Shown: positions 16,353 through 24,742 of the stretch, piece after piece
Layout: every line of letters begins with the position of its first letter
Numbering within the stretch: the first letter of the stretch is position 1
From: Plantactinospora sp. KBS50
Lineage (GTDB): Bacteria; Actinomycetota; Actinomycetes; Mycobacteriales; Micromonosporaceae
NCBI RefSeq assembly: GCF_002285795.1
Contig: NZ_CP022961.1
Location: forward strand, 5,708,001 to 5,772,000
Length of the DNA stretch: 64,000 nucleotides
Reading direction: 5' to 3'
Translations under genes and position numbers: made by a program
Notes under the pieces: model-generated
The model's database searches: none
What the model was told of the DNA's origin: nothing
What the model saw: the letters and a program-made list of their open reading frames with translations, nothing else

Positions 16353-17615
16353 CTACTTCTTGGCGAACTGGGCGACCGCGGCGGCCATGGCCGTCTGCAG
16401 CCCCCCGGTGTCCTGGTCGCTGGAGAACTTGCCCAGCGCCGAACCGGCCGCACCCTGCAGCCCCTGCGAGCAGGCCGCGCCGTGTGCGCAGGACGGCACC
16501 TGGGTGGCCGACTTCCAGTCCGCGATCGCGGTCTGCTGGTACGCCGGGTAGTCGGCCGGGTTGGCGTCCGTACGGGCGGGGATCGAGCCCTTCTTGGTGT
16601 TGAACGCCTTCTGGCCCTCGGCGCTGCCGACGGTCTTCAGCCAGCACTTGGTGCCGTCCGCGTTCTTGGCGCCCTTGGGCAGCACGAACGAGTCGGCCAG
16701 CCACTGGAACGTGTTCCCGTTGCCCGGGAACGCGAAGTAGCCGTAGTCGGCGAAGCCCTTGGCGTCCAGGTCGGCGGCCTCCCAGTCGCCCATCAACTGG
16801 TAGCCGGCCTTGCCGTCCATGACCAGCTTCTCCGCGTCGGTCCAGTCGAACGTGTCGCGGTCCTTGTTGGAGTAGCCGAGCAGCTTCTTGAAGTCCTCGA
16901 CGCCCTTGGTGACGTCGGCGCCCTTCCAGTCGGTGCTGCCGTTCCAGAGCCCGGTGAACCTGTCCGGACCCAGGTCGGTGATGAGCACCGCCTCCAGCAG
17001 CATCAGCTGGGTCCAGTCCTTGCCCAGCGCCAGCGGCGTGTCGACACCCTTGGACTTCAGCGTGTCCAGATCGGCGATGAACTCGTCGAGCGTGGTCGGG
17101 TCCTTGGTGATGCCGGCGTCGCTGAGCACCGACTTGTTGGTCCACACCACGTTGGCCCGGTGGATGTTCGCCGGGACCGAGTAGATCTTGCCGTCAACGG
17201 TCAGGTTGTCGATCAGCCCCTGCGGGAACGCGTCCTTGAGGCCCCACTCCTGGTACTCGGAGCTGAGGTCCTCGACCTGTCCGGCGTTGATGTAGTCGGA
17301 CAGCTCCGCACCCGCGTGCGCCTGGAAGGTGTCTGGCGGATCGTTCTGCTGCAACCGGGACGCCAGCACCTGCTTGGCGTTCGAGCCTGCGCCACCCGCG
17401 ATGGCACCGTTCTGGAACGTGTAGTCGGAGCACTCCGTGCCGAACACGCTCACCAGGCCGTCCAGGCCGGCCTTCTCGCCGCCGTCGGCCCACCAGGTGA
17501 ACACCTCGACATCCTTGGAACTGCTTCCGCCGCCGTCTCCGCCGCCGCAGCCGGCCGACGCGAAGAGTGCGGCCACACCGACCACCGCCACCGCGGCTCG
17601 CCGGGAAAAGCCCAT
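16353..17615 (-). CDS. Extracellular sugar-binding lipoprotein of an ABC transporter
   Basis: A 420-residue lipoprotein. The start ATG 17615 gives MGFSRRAAVAVVGVAALFAS followed by AGC, a lipobox with the acylated Cys at residue 23, then a Gly/Ser-rich tether. The mature part has the type 1 solute-binding pattern (VFTWWADGGEKAGLDGLV, YSVPANIHRANVVWTNK, MGDWEAADLD) of CUT1 sugar receptors. It should deliver an oligosaccharide to the two permeases downstream. AAGGTGGGG precedes the start. The open frame extends further upstream, but only with non-coding-like sequence. It is first in the operon, with a TTGACA box around 17701-17706. Confidence 0.92.
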   Translation of the reverse strand: MGFSRRAAVAVVGVAALFASAGCGGGDGGGSSSKDVEVFTWWADGGEKAGLDGLVSVFGTECSDYTFQNGAIAGGAGSNAKQVLASRLQQNDPPDTFQAHAGAELSDYINAGQVEDLSSEYQEWGLKDAFPQGLIDNLTVDGKIYSVPANIHRANVVWTNKSVLSDAGITKDPTTLDEFIADLDTLKSKGVDTPLALGKDWTQLMLLEAVLITDLGPDRFTGLWNGSTDWKGADVTKGVEDFKKLLGYSNKDRDTFDWTDAEKLVMDGKAGYQLMGDWEAADLDAKGFADYGYFAFPGNGNTFQWLADSFVLPKGAKNADGTKCWLKTVGSAEGQKAFNTKKGSIPARTDANPADYPAYQQTAIADWKSATQVPSCAHGAACSQGLQGAAGSALGKFSSDQDTGGLQTAMAAAVAQFAKK

Positions 17616-17866
17616 GACTCCCCACCTTCTTTTCGTGTTCTGGCAGCCGTAGGTGCTACGTCCACCACCCCGCAACACTCCGTCCTGCTCACGGCAAGTG
17701 TCAACGAACGTTGCCGTGTTGTTACCGTTCGGTAAATCCAGCCGCATAAGCGTCGATATACGTGCTTGGACACGCTTCCACGATGCGGGGCACGGGGGAC
17801 GTTGCGGACAACCGCCAGGTCCGATTTCCGCGAGCATCCGGCCCGTACCGGCGGCACTATTGCCGC
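17616..17866. promoter_or_regulatory. Divergent control region with perfect palindrome TTACCG-TT-CGGTAA
   Basis: Between the sugar-binding-protein gene (leftward) and the Ada/AlkA gene (rightward) lies a perfect 14-bp palindrome at 17724-17737. A second inverted pair, ACGGCAA and TTGCCGT, lies at 17691-17697 and 17712-17718. A TTGACA-like -35 for the leftward gene is at 17701-17706, between these repeats. The palindromes look like regulator sites, more probably for the sugar operon than for DNA repair. The assignment is inferred. Confidence 0.5.
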
Positions 17867-19477
17867 GTGGACCTGGACTTCGAACGGTGCTACCGGGCGG
17901 TCGACAGCCGCGACCCGCGGTTCGACGGCTGCTTCTACACCGCCGTCACCACCACCCGCATCTACTGCCGGCCGTCCTGCCCGGCCACCACCCCGAAGCG
18001 GCAGAATGTCCGGTTCTATCCGTCCTCTGCCGCCGCCCAGCGGGCCGGGTTCCGGGCCTGCCGGCGGTGCCGCCCGGACGCCTCGCCCGGCTCCCCGGAA
18101 TGGGACGTCCGGGCCGACGTGACCGGGCGCGCCGTCCGGCTGATCGCGGACGGCGTGGTCGACCGGGAGGGGGTGCCCGGCCTGGCGGCCCGGCTCGGCT
18201 ACACCGAACGGCACCTGCACCGGTTGTTGAGGGCCGAACTCGGCGCCGGCCCGCTGGCGCTGGCCCGGGCGCAGCGGGCGCAGACCGCCCGGATCCTGGT
18301 GGAGACGACCCGGCTCGGGCTCGCCGAGATCGCGTTCGCCGCCGGCTTCGGCAGCGTCCGGCAGTTCAACGACACCCTCCGCGAGGTGTACGGCACCACG
18401 CCGTCCCAACTGCGCTCCCGGCGACACGCGGCCGGGATCGGCGCGGGCACCATCACGCTCCGGCTGCCGTACCGGCCGCCGCTGCACGCACCGGCGCTGC
18501 TGGACTTCCTCACCCGGCGCGCGGTGGCCGGCGTCGAGGAGGTGACCGCCGGGACGTACCGGCGGGCCGTGCGGCTGCCGCACGGCCCGGCCCGGATCGC
18601 GCTCACCCTGGCCGGCACCGGCCGGGACCGCGGGTCCGGCGCCGCCGGCCCGCTCCGCCCACTGCCCGGGTACGTCGCCGCCACGCTGCACCTGAACGAC
18701 GTACGCGATCTCGCCCCGGCGGTGGCCCGCTGCCGGTGGCTGCTGGACCTGGACGCCGACCCGCTCGCGGTGGACGCGGCACTGGCCACCGACCCGGCGC
18801 TGGCCGCCGCCGTGGCGGCCGAGCCGGGGGTTCGGGTGCCCCGGGCGGTCGACGGGTTCGAGATGGCGGTCCGGGCGATCGTCGGGCAGCAGGTCTCGGT
18901 GGCCGGCGCCCGGACCGTGCTCGCCCACCTGGTCCGGGCCGCGACCGACCGGAGCGGACCCGGCGGCGCTGGGGCGGACGCCGGCGGACCCGGCAGCGCT
19001 CGGGCGGACGCCGACACCCGCGACCGCGACGCCGGCGGACCCGGCGGCGATCTCGTCCCGTTCCCGAGCCCGGAGGCGGTGGCGGAACTGCCCGACGCGG
19101 CGTTCCGGATGCCCGGCGCCCGCCGGGAGACGATCCGGGCGGTGGCCCGGGCCTGCGCGGCCGGCGACCTGGATCTCGCCCCCGGCGCCGACCGGGCCGA
19201 GACCGTCGCCCGGCTGACCGCGCTGCCCGGCATCGGCCCCTGGACCGCCGGCTACGTGGCGATCCGCGCGTTCGGCGACCCGGACACGTTCCTGCACACC
19301 GACCTGGGCGCCCGCCGCGGCGCCGAGACCCTCGGCCTGCCGCGCGACCCGACCGGGTTGCACCGGTACGCGCAGCACTGGCGCCCCTGGCGCTCGTACG
19401 CTCTGCTGCGGCTCTGGCGGGCCGAATCGCATCCACTCGCGGGCGAGGCGCCCGCATCCATGGAGGAATCGGCATGA
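17867..19477 (+). CDS. alkA: Ada/AlkA fusion: AraC-type regulator and DNA-3-methyladenine glycosylase
   Basis: A 536-residue protein from GTG 17867 (VDLDFERCYRAVDSRDPRFD). Residues 1-75 are the Ada zinc domain with Cys34, Cys38, Cys65 and Cys68, the same spacing as Cys38/42/69/72 of E. coli Ada; Cys34 would take methyl groups from phosphotriesters. An AraC helix-turn-helix follows (about 85-180). Then come the AlkA N-terminal domain and the HhH-GPD glycosylase domain, with LTALPGIGPWTAGYVAIRAF and a following catalytic Asp region (HTDLG). It should sense alkylation, activate the adaptive response and excise alkylated bases. A Gly/Asp/Ala-rich insert of about 40 residues sits inside the HhH domain. 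Its stop overlaps the ogt start. Confidence 0.93.
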   Translation: MDLDFERCYRAVDSRDPRFDGCFYTAVTTTRIYCRPSCPATTPKRQNVRFYPSSAAAQRAGFRACRRCRPDASPGSPEWDVRADVTGRAVRLIADGVVDREGVPGLAARLGYTERHLHRLLRAELGAGPLALARAQRAQTARILVETTRLGLAEIAFAAGFGSVRQFNDTLREVYGTTPSQLRSRRHAAGIGAGTITLRLPYRPPLHAPALLDFLTRRAVAGVEEVTAGTYRRAVRLPHGPARIALTLAGTGRDRGSGAAGPLRPLPGYVAATLHLNDVRDLAPAVARCRWLLDLDADPLAVDAALATDPALAAAVAAEPGVRVPRAVDGFEMAVRAIVGQQVSVAGARTVLAHLVRAATDRSGPGGAGADAGGPGSARADADTRDRDAGGPGGDLVPFPSPEAVAELPDAAFRMPGARRETIRAVARACAAGDLDLAPGADRAETVARLTALPGIGPWTAGYVAIRAFGDPDTFLHTDLGARRGAETLGLPRDPTGLHRYAQHWRPWRSYALLRLWRAESHPLAGEAPASMEESA

Positions 19478-19986
19478 CCATCCTGACCAGCAGCACCGTC
19501 GACACCCCGGTCGGAGCGTTCACCGTGCTTGTCGATCCCGACGGCGCGGTGCGGGCCGCGGGCTTCACCACCGACACCGACCCGCTGCTCGCCCTCGTCC
19601 ATCCCAGCCTGCGCGCCCCGGTCCGGGCCCTGCCGGACGCGGGCGCCGCCACCCGGGCCGTCGCCGATTACCTGGACGGCCGGCTCGACGCGCTGGACGC
19701 GGTGCCGGTCCGCCAGCACACCGGCGGCGAGTTCCGCGACCGGGCGTGGCGGACGCTGCGCGAGGTCAAGCCCGGCCAGCCGGTCACCTACACCGGCTTC
19801 GCGGAGCTGACCGGCCGACCCCGGGCGGTCCGGGCGGCCGCGGCGGCCTGCGCGTACAACGCGGTAGCCCTCCTGGTCCCCTGTCACCGGGTGCTGCGCA
19901 CGGACGGCAGCCTGGGCGGCTACCGGTGGGGGCTGGACGTGAAGAAGTGGCTTCTCGGTCACGAACGGCGGTTGACGACAACCTGA
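19474..19986 (+). CDS. ogt: Methylated-DNA--protein-cysteine S-methyltransferase
   Basis: A 170-residue protein with the active-site motif LVPCHRVL, acceptor Cys137, the helix-turn-helix AELTGRPRAVRAAAAACAYN with its Arg finger, and the C-terminal GGYRWGLDVKKWLLGHE. It removes alkyl groups from O6-alkylguanine in a suicide reaction. The ATG overlaps the upstream TGA (ATGA, 19474-19477), coupling it to the Ada/AlkA fusion. Together they give phosphotriester, N3-adenine and O6-guanine repair from one transcript. Confidence 0.95.
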   Translation: MTILTSSTVDTPVGAFTVLVDPDGAVRAAGFTTDTDPLLALVHPSLRAPVRALPDAGAATRAVADYLDGRLDALDAVPVRQHTGGEFRDRAWRTLREVKPGQPVTYTGFAELTGRPRAVRAAAAACAYNAVALLVPCHRVLRTDGSLGGYRWGLDVKKWLLGHERRLTTT

Positions 19987-20024
19987 CTCCCGGAGCGTCG
20001 CATCCGGCCGGTACGGTCGGGTAT

Positions 20025-21956
20025 GTGCCTGCTACTCGTGATGACAACGCGGGGCGGGTGGCCGGGGGGCGGCACTCCTTGCACAACCTGTGGCGGCTGC
20101 GCCGGTACGTTCGGCCGTACGCCGGTCAACTCGTCTGGCTGATCCTCGCCGCGCTCGCGTCCACCGGGGCCAGCATCTCCGTACCGCTGGTGGTACGGCA
20201 GGTCGTGGACGGCCCCATCGCCCACCACGACCGGGCCGGGCTGCTCTGGCTGGGCGGCCTGGCCCTGGCGCTGGGCCTCCTGGAGGCCCTGCTGATCTTC
20301 GTCCGCCGCTGGGTGCAGGCCTCCTCGGCCACCGGCATCGAGGCGGCGATCCGCACCGACCTCTACGCCCACCTCCAGCGGCTGCCGGTGGGCTTCCACG
20401 ACCGCTGGCAGTCCGGCCAGTTGCTGTCCCGGGCCACCAGCGACCTGTCGGTGATCCGCCGGTTCCTCTCGTTCGGGCTGATCTTCCTCGTCGTCAACCT
20501 GATCACGTACCTGACCGTGGTGGCGCTGCTGATCGGGCTGAACTGGCCGCTCGGCCTGCTCGTGGGCGCCAGCGCCGTGCCGTTGTTCCTGGTCAGCCGC
20601 AGGTTCACCCGGTACTACCTGGCCGCCTCGCGGCGCATGCAGGACCAGCTCGGCGACGTCGCCACGCTGGTCGAGGAGTCCGCGCAGGGACTGCGCACGA
20701 TCAAGGCGTACGGCCGGCGGCCGCGGATGAGCCTCCAGTTCACCGACAGCGCCCGCGAGCTGCGGGACACGGCGGTGCGCAAGAGCCGGCTGCTCGCCCG
20801 TACCTCGGCCGAGTTCGACCTGGTGCCCAACCTGACCATGGCGGCGGTGCTGGTCGCCGGGACCATCGCCGCGGCCCGTGGCGCGCTCACCATCGGCGAA
20901 CTCGTCGCGTTCGTCTCGCTCCAGCTGATGCTGGTCTGGCCGGTCGAGTCGCTCGGCTGGATCATCGCGAACGGGCAGGAGGCGATGACGGCCGCGGACC
21001 GGATCCAGGAGGTGCTGGACACCGAGCCGGAGATCATGGACCGGCCCGACGCGGTCGCGGTCGACCCGGCCGGCACGTCCGGCGCCGTACGCTTCGAGGA
21101 CGTTCACTTCGGCTACCCCGGCACGCCGGCGCCGGTGCTGCGCGGCATCGACCTGATCGTCGAACCCGGTGAGACGGTGGCCATCGTGGGCGCCACCGGC
21201 AGCGGCAAGACCACCCTGCTGTCCCTGCTGCCCCGGCTGCACGACGTCACCGGCGGCCGGATCCTGCTGGACGGCCGGGACGTGCGGGACGTCAAGCTCG
21301 ACTCGCTGCGGCACGTGGTGGCGGCCGCCTTCGAGGAGCCCACGCTCTTCTCGATGTCGGTCTGGGAGAACCTCACCCTCGGCCGCCCGGACGCCGACGA
21401 GGAGGAGGTCCGCGCCGCGCTCGCGGTGGCGCAGGCCGACTTCGTGTACGAGCTGCCGTGGGGGCTGTCGACCCGGATCGGCGAGCAGGGGCTGTCGCTG
21501 TCCGGTGGACAGCGGCAGCGGCTCGCGCTGGCCCGCGCGGTGCTCAGCCGGCCCCGGGTGCTGGTGCTGGACGACCCGCTGTCCGCGCTGGACGTGCACA
21601 CCGAGGCGCTGGTGGAGCGGGCGCTCGCCCGGGTGCTGCGCGGCACCACCGCGCTGGTGGTGGTGCACCGGCCGTCGACCGTGTCGCTGGCCGACCGGGT
21701 GGCGCTGCTGGAGGGGGGCCGGATCACCGCCGTGGGCAGCCACTCCGAACTGCTGGCCACGGTGCCGGCGTACCGGGCCGTGCTGGCCGCCGGCGATGCC
21801 GCCGCGGACGCCGCGATCGGGGAAGCCGCGATCGGGGAAGCCGTCACCGCGGACGCCGCTGCGGACGCCGCCGGTGACGCCAGCGCGGACACCGGCGGCG
21901 AGCCGGCGGCGACGGGACCGGCGACCGCCGACGAGTGGGGGCTGGCCCGCTCATGA
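20025..21956 (+). CDS. ABC exporter half-transporter (first subunit)
   Basis: A 643-residue fused permease-ATPase of the MdlA/BmrC type. Residues about 30-330 hold six membrane helices with cytoplasmic coupling segments. The nucleotide domain has Walker A GATGSGKTT, signature LSGGQRQR, Walker B VLVLDDPLSALD (Asp where the catalytic Glu normally stands) and the H-loop VVVHRPS. The Glu-to-Asp change suggests a degenerate site paired with the canonical Glu in the partner. The C-terminus carries a low-complexity Ala/Asp/Gly tail with a tandem AAIGE repeat. GTG 20025 was chosen as the last start before the conserved N-terminus; the exact start is uncertain. It is coupled to the next gene by ATGA. 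Confidence 0.9.
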   Translation: MPATRDDNAGRVAGGRHSLHNLWRLRRYVRPYAGQLVWLILAALASTGASISVPLVVRQVVDGPIAHHDRAGLLWLGGLALALGLLEALLIFVRRWVQASSATGIEAAIRTDLYAHLQRLPVGFHDRWQSGQLLSRATSDLSVIRRFLSFGLIFLVVNLITYLTVVALLIGLNWPLGLLVGASAVPLFLVSRRFTRYYLAASRRMQDQLGDVATLVEESAQGLRTIKAYGRRPRMSLQFTDSARELRDTAVRKSRLLARTSAEFDLVPNLTMAAVLVAGTIAAARGALTIGELVAFVSLQLMLVWPVESLGWIIANGQEAMTAADRIQEVLDTEPEIMDRPDAVAVDPAGTSGAVRFEDVHFGYPGTPAPVLRGIDLIVEPGETVAIVGATGSGKTTLLSLLPRLHDVTGGRILLDGRDVRDVKLDSLRHVVAAAFEEPTLFSMSVWENLTLGRPDADEEEVRAALAVAQADFVYELPWGLSTRIGEQGLSLSGGQRQRLALARAVLSRPRVLVLDDPLSALDVHTEALVERALARVLRGTTALVVVHRPSTVSLADRVALLEGGRITAVGSHSELLATVPAYRAVLAAGDAAADAAIGEAAIGEAVTADAAADAAGDASADTGGEPAATGPATADEWGLARS

Positions 21957-23857
21957 CGCTCGGCACCTCGACCGACCGGACCGCCTCGCCGACCGGACCG
22001 CCGACCGACGGGACGCGCCCGGACATCGCCAGTTGGCGGGGCCGGGCCGTCGATGTCGACGCCGACCGGACCGCCGCCGAGGACACCAGCGCGCTCGCGG
22101 TGGCGCTGCTGCGCGCCCGCAGCCGGGCGCTGCTGCGTTCGCTGCTCCGCCCGCACCGGCGGCTGCTGCTCGTGACGGTGCTGCTGCTGCTCGTGCAGAA
22201 CGCCGCGGCGATGGCCGGACCGTACCTGGTGATGCTCGGCATCGACCGGGCGATCGGGCCGCTCAAGGCCGGGAACTGGGCGCCGCTGACCGCGATCGGC
22301 GTGGTCTTCGTGCTGGCCGCCTTCGCCGACTACGCGGGCAAGCGCGGCTTCCTCACCCTGTCCGCCCGGATCGGCCAGGCCGTGCTGTTCGACCTGCGCC
22401 GCCGGGTGTACGACCACTTCCTGCGGCTGTCCGTCGGCTTCCACGAGCGGTACACCTCCGGCCGGGTGGTGGCCCGGTTGACCAGCGACATGGACTCGAT
22501 CGCCGAACTCGCCGACGGCGGCATCGACGACCTCGTGCTGGCCGCCCTGTCGATCGTCTCGGTGGCCGGCATCCTGCTCTGGCTGGACACCCCGCTGGCC
22601 GCCGCGACGCTGCTGGCCTTCCCGTTCCTGCTCGCGCTGTCGGTCTGGTTCGCCCGGGCCAGCGCGGTGGCCTACCGGCGCACCCGCGAGGCCATCGCGC
22701 TGGTGATCGTGCACTTCGTCGAGTCGCTCGGCGGCATCCGCGCGGTGCAGGCGTTCCGTCGGGAGCCGCGCAACCAGCAGATCTTCGACGCGGTGAACGA
22801 GGACTACCGGAAGGTGAACCTGCGCGCCTTCCGGCTGCTCGCCAAGTACTCGCCGGGCATCAAGGTGATCGGCAACGTCACCATCGCGGTGGTGCTCACC
22901 TACGGCGGTTGGCGGGTGCTGCACGGCCGGATGGGCGTCGGCGTGCTGGCGGCGTTCCTGCTCTACCTGCGCCGCTTCTTCGAGCCGATGCAGGAGCTGA
23001 GCCAGTTCTACAACTCCCTCCAGTCGGCCACCGCCGCGCTGGAGAAGCTCTCCGGCGTACTGGACGAACGTCCGGCGGTGGCCGAGCCGGACCCGCCCGT
23101 CGCGCTGCCCACGGGAGCCGGACGCGGCCGGATCGAGTTCCGGGGCGTGAGCTTCGGCTACCGGCCGGACACGCTGATCCTGCCCGAACTCGACCTCGCG
23201 GTGCCGGCCGGGCAGACCGTGGCGCTGGTCGGGGCGACCGGCGCCGGCAAGTCCACCATCGCCAAGCTGGTCTCCCGGTTCTACGACCCGACCGGCGGCA
23301 GCGTCCTGCTGGACGGGGTGAACCTGCGCGACGTCGCCGAGGGCGACCTGCGGCGGGCGGTGGTGATGGTCACCCAGGAGACCCACCTGTTCGCCGGCAC
23401 CGTGGCGGACAACATCCGCTTCGGCCGTCCCGAGGCCACCGACGAGCAGGTGGTGGCGGCGGCCCAAGCGATCGGCGCCGACGGCTTCATCGCCGCCCTT
23501 CCGGACGGCTACGACACCGACGTGCACCGCCGGGGCGGCCGGCTCTCCGCCGGGCAGCGGCAGCTCGTGGCGTTCGCCCGGGCGTTCCTCGCCGACCCGG
23601 CGGTGCTGATCCTCGACGAGGCCACCTCGGCGCTGGACGTGCCGAGCGAACGGCTGGTGCAGCGGGCGCTGCGGACCATCCTGCACGAACGCACCGCGCT
23701 GGTGATCGCGCACCGGCTGTCGACCGTGGAGATCGCCGACCGGGTGCTGGTGCTCGAACAGGGTCGGATCGTCGAGGACGGGCCGCCGGGCGAGCTGGTC
23801 GACACCGGCGGCCGGTACGCCGCGCTGCACCAGCAGTGGCGCGACAGCCTGGTGTGA
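21953..23857 (+). CDS. ABC exporter half-transporter (second subunit)
   Basis: A 634-residue permease-ATPase. After an N-terminal tail of about 50 hydrophilic residues come six membrane helices (from LLLVTVLLLLVQNAAAMAG). The nucleotide domain has Walker A GATGAGKST, Walker B VLILDEATSALD with catalytic Glu, and H-loop VIAHRLS. The signature is LSAGQRQL rather than LSGGQ. With the preceding subunit this forms a heterodimeric exporter of the MdlAB/BmrCD class, with one canonical and one impaired ATP site. ATG 21953 overlaps the upstream stop. The substrate is unknown. Confidence 0.92.
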   Translation: MTLGTSTDRTASPTGPPTDGTRPDIASWRGRAVDVDADRTAAEDTSALAVALLRARSRALLRSLLRPHRRLLLVTVLLLLVQNAAAMAGPYLVMLGIDRAIGPLKAGNWAPLTAIGVVFVLAAFADYAGKRGFLTLSARIGQAVLFDLRRRVYDHFLRLSVGFHERYTSGRVVARLTSDMDSIAELADGGIDDLVLAALSIVSVAGILLWLDTPLAAATLLAFPFLLALSVWFARASAVAYRRTREAIALVIVHFVESLGGIRAVQAFRREPRNQQIFDAVNEDYRKVNLRAFRLLAKYSPGIKVIGNVTIAVVLTYGGWRVLHGRMGVGVLAAFLLYLRRFFEPMQELSQFYNSLQSATAALEKLSGVLDERPAVAEPDPPVALPTGAGRGRIEFRGVSFGYRPDTLILPELDLAVPAGQTVALVGATGAGKSTIAKLVSRFYDPTGGSVLLDGVNLRDVAEGDLRRAVVMVTQETHLFAGTVADNIRFGRPEATDEQVVAAAQAIGADGFIAALPDGYDTDVHRRGGRLSAGQRQLVAFARAFLADPAVLILDEATSALDVPSERLVQRALRTILHERTALVIAHRLSTVEIADRVLVLEQGRIVEDGPPGELVDTGGRYAALHQQWRDSLV

Positions 23858-23867
23858 GGGACGCGCC

Positions 23868-24013
23868 GGGGATGCCAGCACCCTGGGCGTCAGCACCCGG
23901 GAGCGGCGGCACCGGGGGTGTCAGCACCGGGGTGCCAGAACCGGGGTGTCAGCACGCTGGGCGTCAGAACCGGGGTGTCAGAACCGGGAGCGGCGGCACC
24001 GGGGGGTCAGAAC
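23868..24013. repeat. Degenerate short tandem repeats
   Basis: Between the exporter stop and the next, convergent gene lie about ten imperfect copies of a unit close to GGTGTCAGMACCGGG (M is A or C), mixed with two copies of GGGAGCGGCGGCACCGGGG. Spacing is irregular (about 13-17 bases) and there are no spacers, so it is not a CRISPR array. The last copy runs into the end of the leftward membrane-protein gene. Confidence 0.75.
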
Positions 24014-24663
24014 CCGCGCAGGAAGCGCAGGCCGAGCAGGAACGCCAGCACCGCCGGACCGATCGCCAGGGTGACCGCCGGCAGCCGGTACGGCATCCGG
24101 TGCCGGGCCGCCTCCACCCCGTTCGCGGCGATCACCAGGCCGGCCGCCATGAGGAAGGCGCCCCACCAGCCGGCCGGCAGTCGCACCCGGCCGGTGTGCC
24201 CCAGCAGGAACGCGACGCCGAGCCCGACGACGACCAGGCCCAGCAGGGCGACCGTCCGGTGCAGCACCCGCAGCAGCGGATGCTCCGGCCGCCAGAGGTA
24301 GGTGCCGGCGATCGACAGCGCCGGCAGGCTGATCATCAGCGGCCAGCCGAAGCCCATCGCCGCCAGCATCAGCAGGGCCCCGACGGCGGAGACCAGCACC
24401 CCCAGGCAGGCCACGACGTAGCCGACGAGCGCCCGGCTACCGCCGCGGACCAGCAGCGGTACGCCGCAGGCGGCGATCAGGGCACCCGGGGTCAGCACGA
24501 AGCCGGCCCACCAGTGGAACCGGCCGAGCGCCTGCGCGACCGCCGTCACCAGCCCCACCGCCACGGCGGCCAGCCCCAGCCCGAACAGCCAGGCGCGGGC
24601 CGCGCCGAACCGGACCGGGTACGCCGCATCCGCCGGATCCGCCGGAGATGTCTGCACGCTCAC
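24007..24663 (-). CDS. Multi-pass membrane protein of unknown function
   Basis: A 218-residue hydrophobic protein with six or seven predicted helices (for example AWLFGLGLAAVAVGLVTAV and LVGYVVACLGVLVSAVGALL) and short basic loops. It has no catalytic motif. GTG/ATG placement at 24663 gives MSVQTSPADPADAAYPVRFG, a short cytoplasmic tail. It is 79 bases downstream of the Gly/Asp-rich protein gene on the same strand. I do not recognise the family. Confidence 0.7.
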   Translation of the reverse strand: MSVQTSPADPADAAYPVRFGAARAWLFGLGLAAVAVGLVTAVAQALGRFHWWAGFVLTPGALIAACGVPLLVRGGSRALVGYVVACLGVLVSAVGALLMLAAMGFGWPLMISLPALSIAGTYLWRPEHPLLRVLHRTVALLGLVVVGLGVAFLLGHTGRVRLPAGWWGAFLMAAGLVIAANGVEAARHRMPYRLPAVTLAIGPAVLAFLLGLRFLRGF

Positions 24664-24742
24664 GCCTCACATGCTGCCCCGCGGACCCGGACCGGACCAT
24701 CCGGCCAGCCCTACCATCCGCCGGCCGGAAGCCCGGACCACT

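Noticed and set aside
21113-23896. A 927-codon open frame on the minus strand opposite the ABC exporter genes
   Set aside because: It is antisense to two well-supported ABC genes. Its translation is His/Arg/Gly-rich without any domain. High-GC DNA creates long shadow frames.
23868-24013. Possible CRISPR array
   Set aside because: Units are short, degenerate and contiguous, with no spacers of regular length and no cas genes.
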